DNA from: Streptomonospora sp. PA3
Lineage (GTDB): Bacteria; Actinomycetota; Actinomycetes; Streptosporangiales; Streptosporangiaceae
Direction: 5' to 3'
DNA length: 64,000 nucleotides
Assembly: GCF_009728995.1 (NCBI RefSeq)
Contig: NZ_VTZW01000007.1
Coordinates: 124,001-188,000 of the forward strand
The notes under the pieces are model-generated. The model did no database searches, was not told where the DNA came from, and saw only the letters and a list, made by a program, of their open reading frames with translations. Positions 51,935 to 60,725 of this stretch are shown one piece after another; positions within the stretch are counted from its first letter, which is position 1; each line of letters opens with the position of its first letter. The position numbers and the translations under genes were made by a program.

Positions 51935-52807
51935 ATGCCGTCCATGGAGCACGAGATGCCGATCGAGTTCCTGCACAACCGCCCAGAACTGGCGGCCGCC
52001 CTGCTGGAACGCTCCTTCGGCGTCGCGGTCCCCGACTACGACGAGGCCCGCATGGCCGCGGCCGACTGCACCGACAACCAGCCCAAGGAGTACCGCCCCG
52101 ACGGCGTCGTCGTGCTCAGAAACGCCGGCCTCGACCGCCTCGCGGTCGTCGTGGAGATCCAGCGCGCCCAGGACAAGCGCAAGCGGTTCTCCTGGCCGGT
52201 CTACCTGGCCACGATCCGCGCCCGCCTGCGCTGCCCCGCGGTGCTGCTGGTGGTGTGCCACGACGCCGCCACCGCCAAGTGGGCCGGCGAGCCCATCGAC
52301 ATGGGCCACCCCAACTGGCACCTGCTGCCGCTGGTGCTGGGGGAGGACCGCGTGCCCGTGGTCACCTCGGTGGCCGACGCGGTCGCTCTGCCGGAGTTGG
52401 CGGTCCTGTCGGCGCTGGCGCACGGCGACGAGGAGAAGGAAACCCTTCTGGCCTGCGCCGAAGCGCTGGATTCCCTGCCGGGCGACGTCTTCAAGCTCTA
52501 CCATGGCTATTTGAAGACGGCACTGACCGGCGCCGCTCGACGGAATTGGGACGAAATGGTCAAGACGAGCGAGAAGTTCGAGAACGACTTCGGCCGGAAG
52601 TACGAGGAGCTGGGCGAAGCCAAGGGACTGGCCAAGGGGCTGGCCGAGGGGAAAGCCGAGTCTGTTTTGCGGATCCTCGCCAAGCGGGGCGTTGCGGTCT
52701 CGGCCCGGGCGCGCGAGCGCATCGCCTCCTGCTCCGACCTCGACCAGCTCGACGCCTGGCTCGACCGCGCCCTGGTGGCCGACTCCGCCGACGACCTGTT
52801 CACCTGA
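51935..52807 (+). CDS. Rpn-like PD-(D/E)XK nuclease family protein
   Basis: A 290-residue protein of the Rpn/transposase-like nuclease group found in many copies in actinomycetes. The core is 'YRPDGVVVL' (Asp) and 'LAVVVEIQRAQDKRKRFSWP' (Glu-x-Gln), the PD-(D/E)XK site with Gln as in Rpn proteins. A coiled segment 'YEELGEAKGLAKGLAEGKAE' precedes the C-terminal DUF4351-like helix pair 'LDQLDAWLDRALVADSADDL'. Rpn proteins cut DNA and promote recombination, but most copies are uncharacterised. ATG 51935 (others at 51944 and 51956). Confidence 0.8.
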   Translation: MPSMEHEMPIEFLHNRPELAAALLERSFGVAVPDYDEARMAAADCTDNQPKEYRPDGVVVLRNAGLDRLAVVVEIQRAQDKRKRFSWPVYLATIRARLRCPAVLLVVCHDAATAKWAGEPIDMGHPNWHLLPLVLGEDRVPVVTSVADAVALPELAVLSALAHGDEEKETLLACAEALDSLPGDVFKLYHGYLKTALTGAARRNWDEMVKTSEKFENDFGRKYEELGEAKGLAKGLAEGKAESVLRILAKRGVAVSARARERIASCSDLDQLDAWLDRALVADSADDLFT

Positions 52808-52941
52808 GACCCTCCCCGAGGCCGCCGGAGGGGTTGAACGCTCCCCCCTACTCCCGACGGCGGCCGCCGCCAGCGGTCGGCGGCGCGCTTGTGCCAGGCG
52901 CCGCCGACCGCCCGGTCGCCACCTGCGCCGACCGGAATCGC

Positions 52942-54318
52942 TCAGGTGCCCGGGCGCTCACCGGGCTCACCCGGCGGTCCATCGGCCGGCCCTCCGGCGG
53001 GCGCGGCGGCCTCGTGCGCGCCCGGTGGCGGGGGATCGGCCGCCGCACCGCCCGAACCGCCGCCGCTGTCGGGGTCGTGCACCATCCCGCGCTCGGTGCG
53101 GGCGATGATGCGGGTTCCGGTCAGATCGCCGGTCACGTTGCACATCGTGCGCACCATGTCCAGGATCGCGTCGATGCCGGCGACCAGCGCCACCGGGGCG
53201 AAGGGCAGGCCCGCCTGGCTCACCGCCAGTGACAGCATGATCAGCCCGGCGCCGGGCACCCCCGCGGTGCCGATCGAGGCCAGCACCCCCACCAGCACCA
53301 CCATCAGCAGCTGGGAGAGGGTCAGTTCCACCCCGGCGACGTTGGCGACGAACACCGTGGCCGCGCCCACATAGATCGCGGTGCCGTCCATGTTGACGGT
53401 GGCGCCCAGCGGCAGCGTGAACCCGTAGACGCCCTCGTCGACGCCCATGCGCCGCGCCGCGCGGGTGGAAACCGGCAGGGTGCCGCTGCTGGAGCGGGTG
53501 GCGAAGGCGGTCACCATGGGGTCGCGGGCGGCGCCGAAGAACCGCCGCAGCCCGATGCCGAACAGGGCCAGCAGCGCGGCGTAGACGCCGATCTGCACGG
53601 CCACCCCGCCGTAGACGACCGCGGTGAGCTTGGCCAGCGGCACCAGCGCCCCCACGCCGGTCTCGGCCATCACCGCCGCGATCAGCGCGAACACGCCCAC
53701 CGGGGCGTACTGCAGCACGCCGCGCACGATGAGGAACACCAGCTCCATGCCCGCGTCCACGCCGCGGCGCACGAACTCGCCCAGGCCGCGGATGCGCTCC
53801 TCGGCGCTGTCGCGCATGAACGCCAGCGCGATTCCGGCCGCGATCGCCGCGAACATCACCGCCAGCACGTTGCCCTCGGCCAGGGCCGCGAAGGGGTTCT
53901 CGGGGACGACCCCCAGCAGCGTCTCGGCCAGCGGCGGCGCCTCCTCGGGCCGCTGCTCGGCCTCTCCGGGCGCCTGCAGGCCCGCGCCGGGGGAGACGGC
54001 CAACGCCAGCACCAGCCCCACGGTGATCGCCAGAGCCGAGGTGACCAGGTAGAACACCAGCGCCTTGAGCCCGATGCCGCCCAGCCGCGCCGGGCTGATG
54101 GAGGAGACGCCGGCGATCAGAGTGACCACCACCAGCGGCATCACCAGCATCTGCAGCAGCCGCAGGAACACATCGCCCAGCGGCTGCAGCGCGGCCGCGG
54201 GCTCGCCGACGATCAGGCCCGTGGCCGCGCCCGCCACCAGCGCGATCGCCAGCTTGTAGATCAGGGGGAAGTCGAGGTAGCGCCGCCACAGCGACCTCCT
54301 CGACGGTTGGTTGGCCAT
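52942..54318 (-). CDS. Dicarboxylate/amino acid:cation symporter (DAACS family)
   Basis: A 458-residue secondary transporter of the GltP/DctA fold with eight helices and two re-entrant hairpins. The first hairpin has 'TRSSSGTLPVS', helix 7 'GATVNMDGTAIYVG', the second hairpin 'GTAGVPGAGLIML' and helix 8 'MVRTMCNVTGD', with the Asn and Asp that bind substrate and cation. The C-terminal 60 residues are a disordered Gly/Pro/Ala tail. ATG 54318. Likely substrates are glutamate, aspartate or C4-dicarboxylates. No sensor pair is adjacent. Confidence 0.92.
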   Translation of the reverse strand: MANQPSRRSLWRRYLDFPLIYKLAIALVAGAATGLIVGEPAAALQPLGDVFLRLLQMLVMPLVVVTLIAGVSSISPARLGGIGLKALVFYLVTSALAITVGLVLALAVSPGAGLQAPGEAEQRPEEAPPLAETLLGVVPENPFAALAEGNVLAVMFAAIAAGIALAFMRDSAEERIRGLGEFVRRGVDAGMELVFLIVRGVLQYAPVGVFALIAAVMAETGVGALVPLAKLTAVVYGGVAVQIGVYAALLALFGIGLRRFFGAARDPMVTAFATRSSSGTLPVSTRAARRMGVDEGVYGFTLPLGATVNMDGTAIYVGAATVFVANVAGVELTLSQLLMVVLVGVLASIGTAGVPGAGLIMLSLAVSQAGLPFAPVALVAGIDAILDMVRTMCNVTGDLTGTRIIARTERGMVHDPDSGGGSGGAAADPPPPGAHEAAAPAGGPADGPPGEPGERPGT

Positions 54319-54467
54319 GTCTCACGCCGTCCTTTGCGCTCGTCGGACCCGGCGGCGCATCACCGCCTGAAGGGGTGGGTTCCCCGAGCGACGAGGCTGC
54401 CACCCTGAGCCACCGCATCGCTACCCGACCTTGACACGCGGCGGCGCAGCGGGGCGAACGGGACGGC

Positions 54468-55040
54468 TCAGGACGCGGAACCCGGCTCGTTCCTGCGGCT
54501 GCGGTAGGAGCGCATCTTGTGGCGGGCCCCGCAGACGGCCATGCTGCACCAGCTGCCGGAGTTGGCGGGGGAGCGGTCGTAGAAGACCCACCGGCACTCC
54601 GGCGCCGCGCACACCTTCAGCCGGGCCCGGGCCCCGGCGAGTTCCGCGGCGGCCAGGGCCGCCAGCACCGCGGCGGCCACCCCGTCGGCGCCCGCGCCGC
54701 CCTCGGGCGCCAGCCGGGCGGTGTCGCTGCCCGGACTCCAGCGCGGAGGACCCAAGAGCCGGCGGGCCTCGGAGGACAGGTGGGCACGGGCATCCGCGGC
54801 GCGGGCGGAGTGGGCCTCCAGGTGGTCGCGCACCGCCTCGCGCAGCCGGCGCAGGCGCTCCAGGTCCTCCTCGCCCGGATCCCGCGGCGCGTCGGCGCCG
54901 GGGAGCCGGCGCTCGCGCATCCACGCCCGGGCCGCCGCCGCATCGCCGAGGGCGTCGCGGCCCCGCAGCAGCTCGGCGGTGTTGCACAACGCCTCGACCA
55001 GCTCCAGACCGCCCGGTGCGGGCGGGCGCGCGTCCACCAT
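54468..55040 (-). CDS. CGNR zinc-finger (ABATE domain) regulator
   Basis: A 190-residue regulator: the N-terminal ABATE/ligand domain begins 'GGLELVEALCNTAELLRG', and the C-terminal zinc finger has 'VCAAPECRWVFYDRSPANSG' and 'WCSMAVCGARHKMRSYRSR'. The family name motif CGNR reads CGAR here. ATG 55040 was chosen; a GTG at 55064 is also possible. The gene is divergent from the alpha/beta hydrolase, with repeated GGTAAC sites in between, so it probably represses both genes and responds to the hydrolase substrate. Confidence 0.85.
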   Translation of the reverse strand: MVDARPPAPGGLELVEALCNTAELLRGRDALGDAAAARAWMRERRLPGADAPRDPGEEDLERLRRLREAVRDHLEAHSARAADARAHLSSEARRLLGPPRWSPGSDTARLAPEGGAGADGVAAAVLAALAAAELAGARARLKVCAAPECRWVFYDRSPANSGSWCSMAVCGARHKMRSYRSRRNEPGSAS

Positions 55041-55048
55041 GCCCCCGA

Positions 55049-55107
55049 GGTTACCGTCATGCACGGTCTAGTGGTAACGTTACCGCCATATCCGAAAAGC
55101 TGGTAAC
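55049..55107. promoter_or_regulatory. Operator cluster with GGTAAC half-sites
   Basis: A perfect 12-bp palindrome GGTAACGTTACC (55073-55084) is flanked by single sites GGTTACC (55049-55055) and GGTAAC (55102-55107), each about 24-29 bp from it, in the divergent gap between the CGNR gene and the hydrolase gene. Confidence 0.65.
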
Positions 55108-55121
55108 GAAAGGGGAGGGCC

Positions 55122-55946
55122 GTGGCCGGCACCGAACTCACCGAGACCTTCGACGCCCCCAACGGCACCATCGCCTGGCGGCGCACCGGCAGCGGCCCAC
55201 CCGTCGTCCTGCTGCACGGCACCCCCTTCTCCTCCCGCATCTGGGACGACATCGCCGCCGCCCTCAGCACCACCCGCACCGTCTACCTGTGGGACATGCC
55301 CGGCTACGGCGACTCCGCGATGCACCCCGACCAAGACGTCAGCCTGCCCGCCCAGCAGCGCGCCTTCACCCTCCTGCTGCAGCACTGGGGCCTGGAGCGG
55401 CCCGCCGTCATCGCCCACGACATCGGCGGCGCCGTCGCCCTGCGCGCAGCCCTGCTCGACGGCGCCGCCTACAGCCGCCTGGCGCTGGTCGACGCGGTGA
55501 GCCTGCGCCCCTGGGGCAGCGACACCTTCCGCCTCATCGGCGCCCACCCCGAGGTCTTCGCCGCCCTGCCCCCACCGCTGCACCAGGCCCTGGTCGAGGC
55601 CTACATCGCCTCGGCCGCCCACCGCCCCCTGCACCCCGACCGGCTGCGGGAACTCGTCCGGCCCTGGCTCGGCGACTCCCGCCAAGGCGCCTTCTACCGC
55701 CAGATCGCCCAGGCCGACCAGCGCCACACCGCCGAAATCGAAGACGACCTGCACCGGCTGGCCATGCCCGTCACCGTCATCTGGGGCCAAGCCGACACCT
55801 GGCTGCCCCCCGAAACCGGCCGCCGCCTGGCCCGCGCCATCCCCGGCGCCGACCTGCACACCGTGCCCGGCGCCGGACACCTCATCCACCACGACGCCCC
55901 CGCCCAGATCACCGGCCTGCTCACCGCCTTCCTCACCGCCGACTGA
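55122..55946 (+). CDS. Alpha/beta hydrolase with Asp nucleophile (dehalogenase/epoxide hydrolase-like)
   Basis: A 274-residue alpha/beta hydrolase. The oxyanion loop is 'LLHGTPFSSRIWDD'; the nucleophile elbow reads 'VIAHDIGGAVALRAALL', which places Asp where esterases have Ser. The acid is Asp in 'IWGQADTWLPP' and the base His in 'GAGHLIHHDAP'. An Asp-His-Asp triad is typical of haloalkane dehalogenases and epoxide hydrolases. The halide-binding Trp after the nucleophile is Ile, so epoxide hydrolase or another ester-intermediate reaction is as likely. GTG 55122 behind GGGGAGGG. Confidence 0.85.
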   Translation: MAGTELTETFDAPNGTIAWRRTGSGPPVVLLHGTPFSSRIWDDIAAALSTTRTVYLWDMPGYGDSAMHPDQDVSLPAQQRAFTLLLQHWGLERPAVIAHDIGGAVALRAALLDGAAYSRLALVDAVSLRPWGSDTFRLIGAHPEVFAALPPPLHQALVEAYIASAAHRPLHPDRLRELVRPWLGDSRQGAFYRQIAQADQRHTAEIEDDLHRLAMPVTVIWGQADTWLPPETGRRLARAIPGADLHTVPGAGHLIHHDAPAQITGLLTAFLTAD

Positions 55947-56035
55947 ACCCGCGGGACAGGGGAGAGGCGGCACCCGCCAGGCCCCGGGAGAAAACCGGAT
56001 GCGCCCCGCACCGGCGCGGGCGAGGATGAGCCGAC

Positions 56036-56803
56036 ATGGACGCCCACACCCGCACCCGCCCCCTGGCCCTGGTCACCGGAGCCGGACGCACCACCAACAT
56101 CGCCGCCGCCACCGCCCGCACCCTGGCCGCCCGCGGCTGGGACGTCGCCTTCACCTACTACCGCGCCTACGACACCCGCATGCCCTGGGGCCCCGAAGAA
56201 GGCGCCGCCCGCGCCCTGCACACCGCCATCACCTCACACGGGGTGCGCGCCCTGGGCGTGGAGGCCGACCTGTCCGACCCCGACGCCCCCCAGCGGCTGC
56301 TCGCCGCTGTCCACGACGAACTCGGCCCCGTCACCGCACTCATCCTGGCCCACTGCGAATCGGTCGACTCCGGCCTGCTCGACACCACCCTCGACAGCTT
56401 CGACCGGCACTTCGCCGTCAACACCCGCGCCGCCTGGCTGCTCATCCGCGAATACGCCCACCGCTTCCCCGGCCCCCACGGCAGCGGCCGCATCATCGCC
56501 CTCACCAGCGACCACACCGCCCACAACCTGCCCTACGGCGCCAGCAAAGGCGCCCTGGACCGCATCACCCTGGCCGCCGCCACCGAACTCGCCCACCTGG
56601 GAATCACCGCAAACGCCCTCAACCCCGGCCCCGTCGACACCGGCTGGATGAGCCCCGAACTCGCCGAGAAACTGCGCCGGGGCACCCCACTGGGCCGCCT
56701 GGGCACCCCCCAGGACACCGCCGAACTCATCGCGTTCCTGTGCTCCGACCGCGGCGGCTGGGTCAACGGCCAGCTCATCCACAGCAACGGCGGCCTGTCC
56801 TAA
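56036..56803 (+). CDS. Short-chain dehydrogenase/reductase
   Basis: A 255-residue SDR of the 3-oxoacyl-ACP reductase type. The cofactor motif is 'LVTGAGRTTNIAAATARTLA', where the usual xGIG reads 'NIAAA', as in enoyl reductase-like SDRs; 'YGASKGALDRITLAAATELA' holds Tyr and Lys, Ser is in 'ALTSDHTAH', and the end is 'GWVNGQLIHSNGGLS'. ATG 56036. It lies 90 bp after the Asp-type hydrolase and 32 bp before rnz in the same direction, so some cotranscription is likely. Substrate unknown. Confidence 0.88.
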   Translation: MDAHTRTRPLALVTGAGRTTNIAAATARTLAARGWDVAFTYYRAYDTRMPWGPEEGAARALHTAITSHGVRALGVEADLSDPDAPQRLLAAVHDELGPVTALILAHCESVDSGLLDTTLDSFDRHFAVNTRAAWLLIREYAHRFPGPHGSGRIIALTSDHTAHNLPYGASKGALDRITLAAATELAHLGITANALNPGPVDTGWMSPELAEKLRRGTPLGRLGTPQDTAELIAFLCSDRGGWVNGQLIHSNGGLS

Positions 56804-56835
56804 CACCCGGCCCGCCGACTGGCAGGATGAGGACC

Positions 56836-57765
56836 ATGTCCGCACGCGAACTCCTCGTGCTGGGCACCTCCAGCGCGGTGCCCACCCCGCGCCGCAACCA
56901 CAACGGCTACTTCCTGCGCTTCGACACCCACGGCATCCTCCTGGACCCCGGCGAAGGCACCCAACTGCAGATGCGCCGCGCCGGCCTCACCGCCCACGAC
57001 ATCACCCGCATCTGCCTCACCCACTTCCACGGCGACCACTGCCTGGGCCTGCCCGGCGTCATCCAGCGCATCGCCCGCGACGGCGTCCCCCACACCGTCC
57101 ACGCCGCCTTCCCCGCCGACGGCGCCCACTACTGGCGCCGCCTGCGCAACGCCACCGCCTTCACCGACACCGCCGACATCCGCGAACACCCCCTCACCGG
57201 CGACACCGCCCAGCCCGCCGGCGAAACCGATCTGCACATCCAGGCCCGCGCCCTGCACCACTCCATCACCTGCTACGGCTACCGATTCGCCGAACCCGAC
57301 GGCTGGAGCCTGCAACCCCGCCTGCTGGCACACCACGGCATCAGCGGGCCCGCCGCCGGCGAACTCAAACGCCGCGGCCACGTCACCACCCCCGACGGCC
57401 GGCGCGTGCACCTGCACGAGTGCGCCGTGCCCCGACGCGGCCAGGTGGTGGCCTTCATCCTGGACACCGCCCCCTGCCCGGCGGCCGAGGAACTCGCCCG
57501 CGGCGCCGACCTCGCCGTCATCGAATCCACCTACCTGCACAGCGAACACGCCCTGGCCCGGGCCTACGGCCACCTCACCGCCGCCCAGGCCGGAGCCATC
57601 GCCGCCCGGGCCGGCGCGGCGACCCTGGTCCTGACCCACTTCTCCGAGCGCTACGAACCCGGCGACGACGCCCGGTTCCGCGACGAGGCCGCCACCGCCT
57701 TCACCGGAGACATCGTGGTGGCGTCCGACCTCCAGCGCATCGCCCTGCCCAAACGCCGCCGCTGA
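56836..57765 (+). CDS. rnz: Ribonuclease Z (metallo-beta-lactamase fold)
   Basis: A 309-residue RNase Z. The N-terminus 'LLVLGTSSAVPTPRRNHNGY' and 'LLDPGEGTQLQMRRAG' are canonical; the metal motif is 'CLTHFHGDHCLGLPG' and the later metal ligands are in 'VAFILDTAPCPAAEELARGA' and 'LVLTHFSERYEP'. It trims the 3' end of tRNA precursors. ATG 56836 was preferred over ATG 56827 for ribosome-site spacing. The length fits the short bacterial form. Confidence 0.92.
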   Translation: MSARELLVLGTSSAVPTPRRNHNGYFLRFDTHGILLDPGEGTQLQMRRAGLTAHDITRICLTHFHGDHCLGLPGVIQRIARDGVPHTVHAAFPADGAHYWRRLRNATAFTDTADIREHPLTGDTAQPAGETDLHIQARALHHSITCYGYRFAEPDGWSLQPRLLAHHGISGPAAGELKRRGHVTTPDGRRVHLHECAVPRRGQVVAFILDTAPCPAAEELARGADLAVIESTYLHSEHALARAYGHLTAAQAGAIAARAGAATLVLTHFSERYEPGDDARFRDEAATAFTGDIVVASDLQRIALPKRRR

Positions 57766-57787
57766 CCGCCCCCGCCCACCGCGGGCG

Positions 57788-58204
57788 TCACAACCCGTGG
57801 GCCGCCAGCCACTGCGGATCCGGCGCCACCTGCTGCAGCACCTCCACCACCACCCCCTCCGGGCCCAGCACCTGGCAGCGGCGCTGCCCCCAGGGCTCGG
57901 TGACCGCCTCCAGCGCGAACTCCACCCCGGCCTCGGCCAGCCGCCGGGCCTCGGCGTCGACGTCGGCGACCAGGAACGCCACCAGCGCCCCCGACACCTG
58001 CCGCCCGCGCACCGCCTCGGGCCAGGACTCGTGGTCGCTGCGCACGAAGTCCAGGCTCACCCCCGGCAGGTCGGCGCAGGTGGTGTTGACGTACCAGCCG
58101 ATGTCGACGTTGACGCCGAACCCGAAATGCTCGGCGAACCACGCCGCGCACCCGGCCGGATCCCGCACCGACAGCGCGAACCCGATCATGTTCTTGGCCT
58201 GCAT
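57788..58204 (-). CDS. VOC/glyoxalase-like protein divergent from a TetR gene
   Basis: A 138-residue VOC protein: 'GFALSVRDPAGCAAWFAEHF' begins module one, 'ALVAFLVADVDAEARRLAEA' module two, and the last strand is 'GVVVEVLQQVAPDPQWLAAH'. The start ATG 58204 is preceded by GGAGAGGGG. A 20-bp quasi-palindrome in the 89-bp gap to the TetR gene suggests it is the repressor target. Probably a detoxifying lyase or binding protein for the TetR ligand. Confidence 0.87.
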   Translation of the reverse strand: MQAKNMIGFALSVRDPAGCAAWFAEHFGFGVNVDIGWYVNTTCADLPGVSLDFVRSDHESWPEAVRGRQVSGALVAFLVADVDAEARRLAEAGVEFALEAVTEPWGQRRCQVLGPEGVVVEVLQQVAPDPQWLAAHGL

Positions 58205-58237
58205 GTCCGAACCCCTCTCCGAATCAACTACAGCCAC

Positions 58238-58257
58238 AGTACTATGAACGTACTACT
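58238..58257. promoter_or_regulatory. Likely TetR operator
   Basis: AGTACTATGAACGTACTACT pairs at 7 of 10 positions about its centre, with AGTA/TACT outer arms, in the AT-richer divergent gap between the VOC and TetR genes. Confidence 0.6.
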
Positions 58258-58293
58258 ACACGCACCGTGGTTTTTCGGACGAGGAGCCCCGCC

Positions 58294-58875
58294 ATGGCCA
58301 GAACCAACCACCCCCGCCGCCGCGCACTCCTGGACGCCGCCATCGACGTCCTCGCCGACCACGGCGCCCGCGGCCTCACCTTCCGCGCCCTCGACACCGC
58401 CGCCGCCCTACCCCCCGGCACCGCCTCCAACTACTTCCCCGACCGCGACACCCTCCTCGCCCAAACCGGCGCCCACATCCACACCCGCCTGGCCCCCACA
58501 CCCCAGCGCATGGCCGAACTCTCCACCCCCGCCCCCACCCGCCACGCCGTACGCACCGCCATGCACGACCTCTTCGACCGCGTCAGCCGCGACCGCTCCG
58601 GCTACCTCGCCCTCCTCGAACTGCGCCTGGAAGGCACCCGCCGCCCCGACGTCCGTCACACCCTCACCCACGCCATCAGCACCGCCATCACCGACAACAT
58701 CGACTTCCACGTCGAGGGCGGCTACCCCGGCGGCCGCACCACCGCCATCGCCCTCTACCTGGCCATGAGCGGCCTCATCGTCGAACACCTCACCCTGCCC
58801 GACGCCTGGCAGAACCCCGGCTTCCCCCAGATCATCGACGACCTCGTCGACACCCTCGTCCCCGCCGACCCCTGA
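58294..58875 (+). CDS. TetR family regulator
   Basis: A 193-residue TetR protein with helix-turn-helix 'RRALLDAAIDVLADHGARGL' to 'ALPPGTASNYFPDRDTLLAQ' and an all-helical C-terminal ligand domain ('YLALLELRLEGTRRPDVRH'). ATG 58294 follows GAGGAG. Its divergent partner is a VOC protein, and a palindrome lies between the two starts, so it most likely represses that gene and itself. The coding strand is extremely C-rich. Confidence 0.88.
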   Translation: MARTNHPRRRALLDAAIDVLADHGARGLTFRALDTAAALPPGTASNYFPDRDTLLAQTGAHIHTRLAPTPQRMAELSTPAPTRHAVRTAMHDLFDRVSRDRSGYLALLELRLEGTRRPDVRHTLTHAISTAITDNIDFHVEGGYPGGRTTAIALYLAMSGLIVEHLTLPDAWQNPGFPQIIDDLVDTLVPADP

Positions 58876-58970
58876 GACCGACCACCCGCACCACCCCACC
58901 CCGACGACACCCCCGCAACCCCCGCACCCTGCGCAAACACCACCCACCCAGCAATGCTTGACTAGGCCCC

Positions 58971-60725
58971 ATGAGCACCGCGCCCTACACCACCAGCACC
59001 GCATTCCTCGAAGCCCTCACCGAAACCGGCGTCGAATACGTCTTCGCCAACCTCGGCAGCGACCACCCCGGCATCGTCGAGGCCTACGCCCACGCCAACG
59101 CCAACGGCGACGCACACCGCTTCCCCAAGATGATCATCTGCCCCCACGAAAGCGTCGCCTTCTCCGCCGCCCAGGGCTACGCCCAACTCACCGGACGCCC
59201 CCAGGCCGTCATCGTCCACGTCGAATGCGGCACCCAGAACATCGGCGGCATGCTCCACAACGCCGCCAAAGGCCGCACCCCCGTCCTCGTCTTCGCCGGC
59301 GCCTCACCCTTCACCCAATACGGCGAACACACCGGCAGCCGCAACGAATTCATCCAGTGGATCCAAGACGTCCACGACCAGCGCGGCATCGTCCGCGGCT
59401 ACACCAAATACGACAACGAGATCCGCACCGGCGCCAACGTCAAACAACTCGTCCACCGCGCCATGCAGATCGCCACCAGCCAACCCGCCGGCCCCGTCTA
59501 CCTCGTCGGCGCCCGCGAGGTCATGGAGGCCCGCCTCGACCCCGCCGAAGCCAACGACCCCCGCTACCACCTCAACCGCACCGCCCCCATCGCACCCGCC
59601 GCCCTCGACCCCCGCACCACCGACACCATCGCCCGCGCCCTCACCCACGCCCGCAACCCCCTCATCGTCACCTCCTACCTCGGCCGCGACCCCCGCGCCG
59701 TCACCCAGCTCCAGCGCCTGGCCGAACACCTGGCCATCCCCGTCCTCGAATCCGTCCCCATGCGCCTCAACTTCCCCGCCGACCACCCCCTCCACGCCGG
59801 CTACCAGTGGAACACCCAGGAACCCACCCCCGCCCTCGCCGAAGCCGACACCGTCCTGGCCGTCGACACCGACGTCCCCTGGATCCCCCTGAGCAACCCG
59901 CCCCGCCCCGACGCCCGCATCTTCGTCATCGACACCGACCCCCTCAAAGAGCAGATGCCGCTGTGGCACGTGCCCGCCGAGATCTTCGCCCGCGCCGACG
60001 CGGCCACCGCACTCGACCAGCTCGCCACCCGCATCGACGACACCGGACCCGCCGACCCCGACGCCGTCGAGGAGCGCCGCAGCCGCCTGAGCGCCCACCA
60101 CGACCGGCGCCGCCAGGCCCTCGCCGAGAACGAGCAGCCCCACCCCCCCGCCATCACCCCCCAGCACCTCGTCGCCCAACTGCGCGACCTGCTCGACACC
60201 CTCGACGACGACACCATCGTCCTGACCGAAGCCATCTCCAACTACCAGACCGTCAACGAGCACCTGCGCGCCACCCGGCCCGGCAGCCTCATCGGCTCCG
60301 GCGGCGGATCCCTGGGCTGGCACGCCGGCGCCGCCATCGGCGCGAAGCTCGCACACCCCGACGCGCTCGTCGTCAGCCTCGTCGGCGACGGCTCCTACCT
60401 CTTCGGCGTGCCCGCCTCGGCGCAGTGGGTCGCCCGCCGCTACAACACGCCCACCCTCACCGTCATCTTCGACAACCGCGGCTGGAAATCCCCCAAACTC
60501 TCCACCCTGGGCGTCCACCCCGACGGCGCCGCCGCCACCCACGACGACTTCAACACCGGATTCGACCCCGAAGCCGACCTCCCCGGCATCGCCACCGCCG
60601 CCGGAGGCGCCTGGGGCCGCACCATCGACCACCCCGACCAGGTCGCCGACACCCTCAAGGAAGCCGTCGAGGCCGTACGCGCCGGCCAGTCGGCCGTGGT
60701 CAGCGTCCACGTGCCCAAGGTCTGA
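58971..60725 (+). CDS. Thiamine diphosphate-dependent enzyme (acetolactate synthase-like)
   Basis: A 584-residue ThDP enzyme with the three-domain POX fold: the catalytic Glu in 'ICPHESVAFSAAQGYAQLTG' (about residue 60), a central domain with 'TSYLGRDPRAVTQLQRLAEH', and the ThDP/Mg motif 'SLVGDGSYLFGVPASAQWVA' to 'IFDNRGW' near 470-505. It differs from the housekeeping IlvB and has no regulatory subunit gene nearby, so it may be a decarboxylase, carboligase or related enzyme for a 2-oxo acid. ATG 58971, 95 bp after the TetR gene. Substrate unassigned. Confidence 0.88.
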   Translation: MSTAPYTTSTAFLEALTETGVEYVFANLGSDHPGIVEAYAHANANGDAHRFPKMIICPHESVAFSAAQGYAQLTGRPQAVIVHVECGTQNIGGMLHNAAKGRTPVLVFAGASPFTQYGEHTGSRNEFIQWIQDVHDQRGIVRGYTKYDNEIRTGANVKQLVHRAMQIATSQPAGPVYLVGAREVMEARLDPAEANDPRYHLNRTAPIAPAALDPRTTDTIARALTHARNPLIVTSYLGRDPRAVTQLQRLAEHLAIPVLESVPMRLNFPADHPLHAGYQWNTQEPTPALAEADTVLAVDTDVPWIPLSNPPRPDARIFVIDTDPLKEQMPLWHVPAEIFARADAATALDQLATRIDDTGPADPDAVEERRSRLSAHHDRRRQALAENEQPHPPAITPQHLVAQLRDLLDTLDDDTIVLTEAISNYQTVNEHLRATRPGSLIGSGGGSLGWHAGAAIGAKLAHPDALVVSLVGDGSYLFGVPASAQWVARRYNTPTLTVIFDNRGWKSPKLSTLGVHPDGAAATHDDFNTGFDPEADLPGIATAAGGAWGRTIDHPDQVADTLKEAVEAVRAGQSAVVSVHVPKV

